A DNA stretch of 64,000 nucleotides. Source: Virgibacillus sp. MSJ-26 (lineage in GTDB: Bacteria; Bacillota; Bacilli; Bacillales; Amphibacillaceae). Below the pieces are notes generated by a model that was not told where the DNA came from, made no database searches, and was given only the letters and a program-made list of their open reading frames with translations. The stretch lies in assembly GCF_018918075.1 (NCBI RefSeq), contig NZ_JAHLPW010000001.1, forward strand, positions 86,881 to 150,880, written 5' to 3'. Each line of letters opens with the position of its first letter. Position 1 is the first letter of the stretch. Shown here piece after piece: positions 52,381 to 60,668 of the stretch. A program made the position numbers and the translations under genes.

Positions 52381-52483
52381 TAAAAATAAAGGAATAATGA
52401 AATACTTAAATTTACTAATTATTATGTCCCCCTTATAAATAGTACAATAAATAACTTAAAATATTGTAGTTTAGCAATATATT

Positions 52484-54217
52484 TTAATTATTAGACTGGT
52501 AAATAGAATCAGTTATTTCAGTGCCGAGTTCGTTTTCTATGATTCTGAGTTTTTCGGTAACTTCATACCAATCCTGTGAGTTAATCTCATCTACTGGAAA
52601 AGGAACGTTGGAATCTTTCTCACTTAGTTCCTTCCAACGATTTATAATTTCTAATGTACCATCTAGTGGATATAGTTGAATGTTTAATCCCTGTCCAGGG
52701 CTTGTTTCCGATATAGCCACTTCCATATTTAAATTAGTCGCTGTTTTTAGTGCTTCTTCTATTATTATCTCCTTACCCATTTCTTTCGCACCTGCATCCA
52801 TATCAACCAACGTCTTTCCAATATCTACAGCATCATCCAAATTAGCTTTCTTAGCTAGTGCTGAAATAGCTTTTTCTACTACTTTAGTTCCAATGAATTT
52901 TGCTTCATAGTATGCGTACTCCTCCTCTAACTCAGATAACTCACTTTTTTCAATGTTATTAGCTGCCTTTGTTCCAGTAGCATAAGTTATCTCGGTGGTT
53001 TGTAGTTGGGGGAATACAAAATTGTCAGGGTCATTGAATGACCAATCTCGAAATCTATCTTTACTCATTATGTCGTCTACAACGTTATAATTATAGTACT
53101 CAATTATTGATTTTAAGTAATAACCAGGTATCTCTTTATGATTTTCTTTAACCTCGATGTCACCAACGGACATTACTACATTATTTTCAACCATATGAGA
53201 ATGGTACTCATTGAGTAACATGGCATAGGCCTCCAATTTTGAACGATCATAGTAATCGACATCTGTTTCTCCTGGGCTTTTGGTGCCGAGAAAAAGATAA
53301 GCTTGGATCATCGCCATTTCCTTTTCAAGGTTTCCTTCAGAAATAACCACCTTTTTATTAAGCCGGTCAGTTAATTTAGTACTATTCTCACCACTAATTA
53401 AATTAGCGATTTCTTCAAGTTCTTTTCTCATCCCATCATTCAGTACCTGTGTCTGAAAGTAGTGATATAGGGCATCACTTTCAGTAGCTGATATTGTCTG
53501 ACCATCTTCCAGTTTTCCAAGGATGAGGCCGAAAATCCCATCTTCACCATAAACGTTCTCTGTAAGGTCGCGAAATGCCTTAATATCGCTAACTTCCGCT
53601 ACATTATAGTCACTAATTGATAAGTTACCACTTTCGAATCGTGATTCTATTTCTGACAGGTAAGTCCTCATTAAATACAAATCTTCTTTTACCGTATGCA
53701 AGGTCTTTACTTGTGATTCGTCTAAAGCATGAAGATTACTAACGATATCATCCACGTTTTGTTTACCACGCTGTACGCTTCTAACTACTTCAGTTTCATT
53801 GATTTTATCAATAGTAACAAGGTCGTTTATACTATCTAATATACTATTAGCATCATCCGTTAATTCGATTGTCTTTTCTTCTACTTTATCGTAACCTCCC
53901 TTTACATCGTTTTCCAAATAATCTTCTTTTACCAACCCCTCCGAATTGCTTTCAAAGCCACTAACCGCATTTTTCAATTCCTCAAGAACATTTTTATAGT
54001 CAGTCATTGACTGGTGAAACATAATTAGAAAAGGAAGATGACAGTCTTTAAAGAAAGCCCTGATTGCGTTACCACCTTCACCTTTAAGGGCGTCATCTAA
54101 TGAAGAAAAATCATTAACGGCACGTTGTATAGTTGAAATTTGTTCTTTAAGAGCTTCAATATCTGTTATTGTAGCATCGATGCCTGACTGTAAACTGCTG
54201 ATTTCTAAAGTTTTCAT
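52484..54217 (-). CDS. LXG-domain toxin exported by type VII secretion
   Basis: ATG 54217 follows GGAGGTG. The 577-residue product starts MKTLEISSLQSGIDATITDI and stays helical for about 200 residues; residues 36-58 (FSSLDDALKGEGGNAIRAFF) contain the LKGxGGxAIRxFF-type core of the LXG family. The middle part is also helical, and the last roughly 200 residues form a separate domain I cannot name. LXG proteins are antibacterial toxins of Gram-positive type VII secretion. The upstream DUF5082-like gene supplies the usual helical partner, and the downstream lipoproteins are candidate immunity genes. Confidence 0.88.
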   Translation of the reverse strand: MKTLEISSLQSGIDATITDIEALKEQISTIQRAVNDFSSLDDALKGEGGNAIRAFFKDCHLPFLIMFHQSMTDYKNVLEELKNAVSGFESNSEGLVKEDYLENDVKGGYDKVEEKTIELTDDANSILDSINDLVTIDKINETEVVRSVQRGKQNVDDIVSNLHALDESQVKTLHTVKEDLYLMRTYLSEIESRFESGNLSISDYNVAEVSDIKAFRDLTENVYGEDGIFGLILGKLEDGQTISATESDALYHYFQTQVLNDGMRKELEEIANLISGENSTKLTDRLNKKVVISEGNLEKEMAMIQAYLFLGTKSPGETDVDYYDRSKLEAYAMLLNEYHSHMVENNVVMSVGDIEVKENHKEIPGYYLKSIIEYYNYNVVDDIMSKDRFRDWSFNDPDNFVFPQLQTTEITYATGTKAANNIEKSELSELEEEYAYYEAKFIGTKVVEKAISALAKKANLDDAVDIGKTLVDMDAGAKEMGKEIIIEEALKTATNLNMEVAISETSPGQGLNIQLYPLDGTLEIINRWKELSEKDSNVPFPVDEINSQDWYEVTEKLRIIENELGTEITDSIYQSNN

Positions 54218-54259
54218 CCTAAGCACCTCCACCTATATCATTAACTGATAGCAACATCG

Positions 54260-54664
54260 TCACGAACTACCACTGTTTTTTATAATCAATAAGTTTGCGT
54301 AACTTGCTTCTAATGTTCTAATCCTATTTTCTAAGTCAGTTATTTCTTGATTAACTTCAGTAATCTTGTCACTAATTTTGGTTTCCGCATGACCAAGTTG
54401 GTTATAATAAATTTCAACATAATTTACGAGCAGTTCATTCTCTCTAATATTATTAACGTTATCTGCGTTATCGCCGTGAAGAGTCTGTCTTGTGAACTCT
54501 GGCTCTCTGCAAAGGTAATAATTGTCGATAAATTTATTTTTATTGCGTTCTAAATCGGAGAGAGCGTCTTCTAAACGTTGCAACTCTTTCCTTTTATTTT
54601 CCAATTTAAACTTAGCAGAATAAATTTGTGCTTGAATTGCTGTTAAGGACATACTAAGAGACAT
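54260..54664 (-). CDS. DUF5082/YwqH-like helical partner of the LXG toxin
   Basis: ATG 54664 follows GAGGTG. The 134-residue product is a two-part coiled coil: LTAIQAQIYSAKFKLENKRK and later KISDKITEVNQEITDLENRI. It has the size and place of B. subtilis YwqH (DUF5082), a WXG100-like partner encoded before LXG toxins. A DUF5344-type second partner is missing here. It starts the operon of six genes that runs to 50.66 kb. Confidence 0.78.
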   Translation of the reverse strand: MSLSMSLTAIQAQIYSAKFKLENKRKELQRLEDALSDLERNKNKFIDNYYLCREPEFTRQTLHGDNADNVNNIRENELLVNYVEIYYNQLGHAETKISDKITEVNQEITDLENRIRTLEASYANLLIIKNSGSS

Positions 54665-54756
54665 AATATTCACCTCACTAAACTAATGATTATCCATTCT
54701 TTTCTAAATAGGTGACACGACGCGACTTCAGTTATTCATTATCTTAATTGATAAAT

Positions 54757-54770
54757 CTGTTAATTAACAG
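54757..54770. promoter_or_regulatory. Palindrome upstream of the LXG operon
   Basis: CTGTTAATTAACAG is a perfect 14-base palindrome about 95 bases before the first gene of the toxin operon. It may be an operator; no clear promoter could be fixed around it. The rest of the 410-base gap holds only the tagD terminator. Confidence 0.4.
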
Positions 54771-55025
54771 TGTATAAAGTAGTATTCTATCCTGCTTAAA
54801 ATAGGTAAACCGGCATGTTGCAGGACTTTTAAACTACTATTATTTTTTAATCGAAGCTACGTACTTGGATTTTTGTCAATAATGTATTGGGTCACTTCAA
54901 GTATTCTTAATAGTAAAAAACTAGAGAATGATATATGTAATAAATAGAAGAAGGGGAGAGGGAGTTTGATTTAAATAAAAGGATACATAGCCTTTGAGAA
55001 TAGAAAAGGAGCAGACACTAAAATA

Positions 55026-55064
55026 CCGTTCAATGAAGAGGTAAAAAATCCCCTCTATGAACGG
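55026..55064 (-). terminator. Terminator of tagD
   Basis: CCGTTCA-AGAGG pairs with CCTCT-TGAACGG; on the minus strand TATTTTAGTG follows. It stands 20 bases after the tagD stop. Confidence 0.65.
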
Positions 55065-55083
55065 ATGACTTTAAGACAAATTT

Positions 55084-55494
55084 CTATTTATTTTCATTCT
55101 CTTCTTTCAGCTTCATTAAATCTTCCTTAATTTTTGTGGAGGATATGCCAACGGTGCGCGGTAAATACTCTACCTCACAAAGCTCTTTAAGCTCATCGAA
55201 TACACCACTCCAATTATCCCCCATCACTAAAATATCAATATCATAATTCTTAATATCATCTGCCTTTTGCTCCCAGGAATCCTCAGGAATCACCTTATCA
55301 ACGTATTTCACCGCTTCCAGAATAGCTTTTCGTTGCTCGAAACTATAGTAGGCTTGCTTACCTTTCATCTCGTTGAATTTATCCGTGGATATACCAACAA
55401 TCAAATAATCGCCAAGCTCTTTTGCGCGACGAAGGAGGTTAATATGACCGGCATGTAGGATATCGAACGTTCCGTATGTGATGATTCTCTTCAT
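55084..55494 (-). CDS. tagD: Glycerol-3-phosphate cytidylyltransferase TagD, copy 1
   Basis: Makes CDP-glycerol from CTP and glycerol 3-phosphate for teichoic acid synthesis. ATG 55494 follows GAGGAGTG. The 136-residue product has the nucleotidyltransferase motifs YGTFDILHAGHINLLRRAK (HxGH), then RTVGISSTKIKEDL and the WEQKADDIK segment. A second tagD lies at 61.8-62.2 kb; the two proteins are closely similar but clearly diverged. This copy ends in a charged tail EENENK. Confidence 0.95.
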   Translation of the reverse strand: MKRIITYGTFDILHAGHINLLRRAKELGDYLIVGISTDKFNEMKGKQAYYSFEQRKAILEAVKYVDKVIPEDSWEQKADDIKNYDIDILVMGDNWSGVFDELKELCEVEYLPRTVGISSTKIKEDLMKLKEENENK

Positions 55495-55577
55495 TTGAAT
55501 CACTCCTCAAATTAAATATTTCCGTACTTCTAGTTTAAAGGAGTCTAATGGAAATGGGAATTAATAAGAAGTATTGA

Positions 55578-55721
55578 GGTCGAGCGGTATCTCCGTTCGG
55601 TCGAGCGGCTAACGCACCCAGTCGAGCAGCACGCCCCCGAGGTCGAGCGCCAACCCTCCGAGGTCGAGCGGCTTACCCCTCAGGTCGATCGCAAATCCCC
55701 TCGGGTCGAGCGCCACTCCAC
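55578..55721. repeat. 21-bp phased array D (7 units)
   Basis: The TCG of GGTCGAGCGG-type motifs lies at 55580, 55601, 55622, 55643, 55664, 55685 and 55706, each step exactly 21. The array reaches to the stop codon of the tagF-like gene. The motif words match array A. Confidence 0.92.
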
Positions 55722-58292
55722 TCACTCCTCCAACCGACAAACCTTCTCATAAAACATCCCCATCGCCTCATCATGATATCCACGATAATCAAACGATCGC
55801 TCCTGCACCGCATCACCACTCAAAAACGCACGCATCCCATCAACCAGCCCGTCCACCGAATTCTCAACAATCATCCCGTAACCGCCCTCCACAACACTCC
55901 GCGGCCCAGGAATATCCGTCGTAATCACCGGCTTGCCTAAAATCAACGCCTCGAGCAGTACAATCGCCTGCCCCTCATAATTAGACGACAACACAAAACA
56001 ATCACACGCAGCCAAAAGCGCATAAGGATTAGCCAACTGCCCAGTAAAAATCACGCGCTCCGCCAGCCCTAGCTCACGCACCAGTGCCCGTAACTCATCC
56101 TCAAGCGCACCCTCACCAACAACATACAACCGCACGTCTCGACGATCACCCACAACCTGCCGAAACGCATAAATCAACTTCTCATGATCCTTCTCCGGAC
56201 TCAATCGCCCAATCGTAATAAAATTCACATCACCAGACCGCGGCCATAAAGAAGTCCCTGTTTCAGGAAAAACCCCCAACTCCCCAGCAAACTCCACGTC
56301 ATCGCCAACCGCCCATTTCCCATGACCTCGAGTCCGCCGAACATCACTCAACTCCTCACCAAACTCAGCGGCATAACGCCCGCCATCAACCAAACCGCGC
56401 CGACCACCATCCAGCACCGCCCCATAATCAATCGGATTTACCACATAATCCATCTTCGCACGATCACTCACATACCGCCCCAACTGCCGCGCGTTCTCAG
56501 CATATGCCAACTCCGACACCGACATCACCTTATCAAACCGATCATAAAGCGAAAAAATCACCCGCAAATTATCCCGATGCGGAAACCGACCGTTCACCTT
56601 CTTAAACACTTCCTGCCCCATATCCGAATGCAAATAAATACTCCTTCGCTTAAAATCACCAAATGCAAACAACGCCGCCCACAGAGGACTATAACCACCA
56701 AAATCAATCCCAATATCAAACTCAGCCAGCCCCGTCACACGCTCAAGCTCACGCTCATACATATCAACCGGCGCCCACTTCAAATCACCCGTCTTAAGAA
56801 ACAACGTATGCCGGTACAAATCCATCAGCGACACATTCCACGTCCCAAACCGGAAAACATGATGCACATGCTCATTCACTTTCCGCATATGCTCAAGCTT
56901 CGAATCCTTAATCCTCACCCCATGATCAATCAACGTCACATCAAACCGATCATAATCAATCGAATTCAACAAACTCACCACAGCCGCCGTAATCCCGTTA
57001 TTCAGAAACCCCCCACCATAAACCAGAATCTTCGTCTTCTCCGACCCAAGCTTAAACAAATGCTCAGATGACTTCCCATCAAAAACCACCTCGACAAAAC
57101 GCCGTGTTGCATCACCATCATCGTGATAACAGAATCGCTCAACAAACGCCCGCCGGACTCCCTGATAGTCGACGGCTACCTCATCCGCCTGATTTAAAGC
57201 CTCGACCACCTCATCCACCGCACGACACACAGGACCAGGCAGCTTACTCACCTGAAGATACGTCCCGCGCTTTGCCTGGTATTCCTCTTCATCATAAGCA
57301 TAAAAAATCACCGGCCGTTCCGTCCGCAAGAATTCAAAGAAAATACTCGAGTAATCCGTAATCAAAACATCAACAATCGATAATACCTCATTCGTATCAA
57401 ACGTATTTGGCACAAGAAAATGCCCTAAACCTTGCTCCTCAAAGAACTTTTCCGTATAGTAGTGCGCTTTGAGTAACACAACCCCTTCATCAATGTTAGC
57501 CTGAATGTTTTTCACGTCGTCAAGTATCTTCTCACTCTCATTTTTCTCATTACCCAACTCACCACGCCACGTCGGTGCATACAGAACGACCTTTTTCGCA
57601 GTAAACACACCAAGCTGCTGTCTCAGTTTATCCCTATCTGCCTGATACATTAAATCAACCCGTGGGTAGCCTGTATCGAGAACCTGGCCATTAAAAAGCG
57701 TCTCAATATCATGGGACTTCAACAATTTTTCATATGTATACCGGTTCGGGCTCACCAAATAATCCGTAAACAAAAAATTCCGCTGAATGTTTTTATGATT
57801 AGCAAACCCCCTTTGTTTAATATCCATTCCCATTGTTTTAAGTGGCGTCCCATGCCAAATATTCGCGTAAACCTGTTCCTCACGCTTATGAAAATAAAAG
57901 GGGAAAGATGTATCGTTAATGAGATATTTAGCCATTGCCAAATACTTCGCGTAATCCCGTCCTTTATACTGCACAATCGTCACCCGCGGATGAAAGCGGA
58001 TTGATGACGGCACATGACTCTCATCCACCAGTGCCCAGACATGTTGCAGATGTTGATACTTTAGATCCTCTAGTAAATATGTAAAAACTGCATACGGATT
58101 CCCCGTCATGCTCGCACCATGATAAGCCTCATAAAAAACCATATTCTCATTAACCGGTTTCGACTTCCACGTTTTCGTATACAACGCCCGTTGCCGGTAA
58201 CTCGAATGAAGTAAAAACTTCCGCAACGGATTCAACAATAATCGAACTGAATAGGGGATAACCCTCCGGATGAATTTCCTGATGATCGCCAT
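55722..58292 (-). CDS. TagF/TarL-like glycerophosphotransferase fused to a GT4 glycosyltransferase
   Basis: ATG 58292 follows GGAGGGT. The 856-residue protein joins two enzymes. Residues about 30-400 are a CDP-glycerol glycerophosphotransferase: NIWHGTPLKTMGMDI with the active-site His, SPNRYTYEKLL, and DVLITDYSSIFFEF. Residues about 430-856 are a GT-B glycosyltransferase of family 4: FITIGRLSPEKDHEKLIYAF and SSNYEGQAIVLLEALILGKP with the donor-binding Glu pair. It could both extend and glycosylate a poly(glycerol phosphate) chain. The coding strand is strongly G- and T-rich in its second half, notably around residues 640-700. Confidence 0.9.
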   Translation of the reverse strand: MAIIRKFIRRVIPYSVRLLLNPLRKFLLHSSYRQRALYTKTWKSKPVNENMVFYEAYHGASMTGNPYAVFTYLLEDLKYQHLQHVWALVDESHVPSSIRFHPRVTIVQYKGRDYAKYLAMAKYLINDTSFPFYFHKREEQVYANIWHGTPLKTMGMDIKQRGFANHKNIQRNFLFTDYLVSPNRYTYEKLLKSHDIETLFNGQVLDTGYPRVDLMYQADRDKLRQQLGVFTAKKVVLYAPTWRGELGNEKNESEKILDDVKNIQANIDEGVVLLKAHYYTEKFFEEQGLGHFLVPNTFDTNEVLSIVDVLITDYSSIFFEFLRTERPVIFYAYDEEEYQAKRGTYLQVSKLPGPVCRAVDEVVEALNQADEVAVDYQGVRRAFVERFCYHDDGDATRRFVEVVFDGKSSEHLFKLGSEKTKILVYGGGFLNNGITAAVVSLLNSIDYDRFDVTLIDHGVRIKDSKLEHMRKVNEHVHHVFRFGTWNVSLMDLYRHTLFLKTGDLKWAPVDMYERELERVTGLAEFDIGIDFGGYSPLWAALFAFGDFKRRSIYLHSDMGQEVFKKVNGRFPHRDNLRVIFSLYDRFDKVMSVSELAYAENARQLGRYVSDRAKMDYVVNPIDYGAVLDGGRRGLVDGGRYAAEFGEELSDVRRTRGHGKWAVGDDVEFAGELGVFPETGTSLWPRSGDVNFITIGRLSPEKDHEKLIYAFRQVVGDRRDVRLYVVGEGALEDELRALVRELGLAERVIFTGQLANPYALLAACDCFVLSSNYEGQAIVLLEALILGKPVITTDIPGPRSVVEGGYGMIVENSVDGLVDGMRAFLSGDAVQERSFDYRGYHDEAMGMFYEKVCRLEE

Positions 58293-58572
58293 AATACCCT
58301 CCGCCAATACTTGATGTCATTCGTCAAAATGTAACAACTAGTATTGGTAAAAATGAGGGGATTTATTACCTTTACACTAAAAAAGTTTATCAGAACCAAT
58401 CCATTTCTCTCGATCTGTAGTGGATCTCATTCCTCACACCATCGTGAATTTACAAATCAATCAGACGGTCATAAACCTATTTTTTCCACTAATGCTTCAT
58501 TATCATATTTAATTAAACAGTAAGATGTGGTAAAATATATTATTGTATATATGAAGAAACGAGGAAAAACAA

Positions 58573-60564
58573 ATGAATCAGCCATTAATCAATATTGAAC
58601 GTAAATTCAGACCTGAAATTGAAGGTTTACGTGTAGTGGCGGCACTGCTTGTAGCAGTTTATCATATATGGCTTAATCGCGTTTCCGGTGGGGTGGACGT
58701 TTTTTTTGTGATCTCCGGATTTCTAATCACGACCTCCATTATTTCTACCATTAATAGGACAGGTCAATTTCAATTTTGGCCTTATATTTCAAAGCTGATG
58801 AAAAGATTACTCCCATCTGGCTTTTTTATTTTGGGAGTTACTTTATTATTAAGCATTTTTTTATTACCAGAATCAATCCTAGGTAAAACGATTCGCGAAG
58901 TTCTTGCTTCAATGTTTTACTATCAAAACTGGCAACTCGCAATCTCAAGCACCGATTATTTAGATGCTAGCCAAATGAAGTCGCCTGTTGAACATTTTTG
59001 GGCACTATCCATTCAAGGTCAATTTTATATTATTTGGTTCCTGATATTCACCCTCATTTTATTTTTTATAAAAAAATATAAAATAACAAACGCCAAATTA
59101 CTGATTAATAGCATATTAGGCTTCTTGTTTATTTCATCTCTAGCCTATTCAATTTATTTAACGGCAGTAAATCAGCCATTTGCTTATTTTATAACATTTA
59201 CAAGAGTATGGGAATTTGCTTTAGGTGGCCTACTCTGCGTTAATTTATCGTATATCAGGATAAATAAAGCCTTTGCCACGATCATCGGTTGGGTTGGTTT
59301 GATTGGCCTTATTTTAACTGGAATTATTTTTGACGTGTCCAGAATGTTTCCAGGCTACATTGCGTTATGGCCGATGACCTGTGCATTATTCATCGTATTA
59401 GCCGGAACGCGGGATACGAAATACGGTGTCAGTCGCTTTTTAGGTTTGCCGTTTATGATTAAGCTTGGAGGAATATCATTCGGAATTTATTTATGGCACT
59501 GGGTGATACTGGAATTTTATCGGTATAATGTTCAAGAAACACCAGGAATAATCGTAGGCACACTCATTATCATCGTATCCATTATTTTTTCTTGGACCAT
59601 GACTCGTTATATAGAAAAACCAATTCGTAACTCTGATAATAATAAATTCTCTTTTAGAAGACTTGGACTGATGGGCAGTCTAAATATACTTTTAATAGCA
59701 GGACTTATGACTGGATCATTTATAGATCAATATAGGGTCGAACAAACATTCACGAATAAAAACTATCCAGGTGCCATGGTGGCAGAAAATACTCAAATTG
59801 AAGTCCCTGAGCAAAAGCCAATCCCATCATTATCAACAGCTTTTGATGATTTACCTCAAGCCCATCTTGATGGCAGTAACCAAGGTCTGAAAGAAAGTGA
59901 TTTAAAAGTAGGGGAATACGGTGAAGTTGAAAATTATGATGCAACGATTGCCATCATTGGTAGTTCGGCAGCAGAGCATTGGCTAGGAGCAGTATTGGAA
60001 GCTTCAAAAGATCATAATTACCGAGTGCTAAATATAACACGATCAGGAACGCGCTTCTCAACAGGATATAAAGAACAAGATAAAAAAGTAATATGGAATA
60101 ATCATGTACTAGAATATTTAAAGGAAAAAAATGTCGATTTAATTATTGGGCAAGCGACTGCTAGTGATAATTCAAAAGATATTGTCCATCAACAAATGAT
60201 TGACCAACTTCAATATGTACACGATGAATATGGTGTACAAGTGTTAGCGATTCGTGACAATCCGAGATATAATTTTAACGTGCTAGAATCTTTAGAAACA
60301 AATGGTTTAGGGAGTACCACGAAAAAAATGAATCTAGAAGAAAATAATCAACAGGATGAAAGATTTTGGAACAAGTTTAAGAAGGAAAATAATTCATTGT
60401 ATAAAATGGATTTAACAGATTATTTTAAAGTGGATGGAAAGTTTCAACCAGTGATAGGTAATATAATCATTTACCGAGATCATAAACATTTAACGAATAC
60501 TTATTCAAAAAGCTTTGGACCTGTATTTGAAGAAAATATTTTAGAAATACTTGAAGGGGAATAA
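58573..60564 (+). CDS. OatA-like acyltransferase (AT3 plus SGNH domain)
   Basis: The 663-residue product has a membrane acyltransferase-3 domain: RPEIEGLRVVAALLVAVYHI with the conserved His31, GGVDVFFVISGFLI and FGIYLWHWVILEFYRY. The extracellular part from about residue 400 is an SGNH-type esterase domain with IIGSSAAEHWLGAV (Ser) and DHKHLT (Asp-x-x-His). Proteins of this build O-acetylate peptidoglycan or wall polymers. The normal GDS is GSS here. It is flanked by teichoic acid genes on the other strand. GAGG stands before ATG 58573. Confidence 0.9.
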   Translation: MNQPLINIERKFRPEIEGLRVVAALLVAVYHIWLNRVSGGVDVFFVISGFLITTSIISTINRTGQFQFWPYISKLMKRLLPSGFFILGVTLLLSIFLLPESILGKTIREVLASMFYYQNWQLAISSTDYLDASQMKSPVEHFWALSIQGQFYIIWFLIFTLILFFIKKYKITNAKLLINSILGFLFISSLAYSIYLTAVNQPFAYFITFTRVWEFALGGLLCVNLSYIRINKAFATIIGWVGLIGLILTGIIFDVSRMFPGYIALWPMTCALFIVLAGTRDTKYGVSRFLGLPFMIKLGGISFGIYLWHWVILEFYRYNVQETPGIIVGTLIIIVSIIFSWTMTRYIEKPIRNSDNNKFSFRRLGLMGSLNILLIAGLMTGSFIDQYRVEQTFTNKNYPGAMVAENTQIEVPEQKPIPSLSTAFDDLPQAHLDGSNQGLKESDLKVGEYGEVENYDATIAIIGSSAAEHWLGAVLEASKDHNYRVLNITRSGTRFSTGYKEQDKKVIWNNHVLEYLKEKNVDLIIGQATASDNSKDIVHQQMIDQLQYVHDEYGVQVLAIRDNPRYNFNVLESLETNGLGSTTKKMNLEENNQQDERFWNKFKKENNSLYKMDLTDYFKVDGKFQPVIGNIIIYRDHKHLTNTYSKSFGPVFEENILEILEGE

Positions 60565-60581
60565 ACATACCTAAGCCAGAT

Positions 60582-60626
60582 ATGAAAAAATCTGAGTTCT
60601 CATATTTAAGAGCTCAGATTTTTCAT
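60582..60626. terminator. Bidirectional terminator between oatA-like and tagB-like genes
   Basis: ATGAAAAAATCTGAGTTCTC pairs with GAGCTCAGATTTTTCAT; A run and T run on the two sides suit both convergent genes. Confidence 0.85.
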
Positions 60627-60668
60627 GAAAGGACTATACGAATAATCCCCTTAAAAACTGACTGTCTT

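Noticed and set aside
23008..55721. CRISPR arrays
   Set aside because: The repeated word is only 8-11 bases, the linker about 10-13 bases and often reused, and no cas genes are present.
56322..57071. 249-codon plus-strand frame inside the TagF-GT4 gene
   Set aside because: Antisense shadow with His/Pro/Arg-rich low-complexity product; the opposite frame has catalytic motifs.
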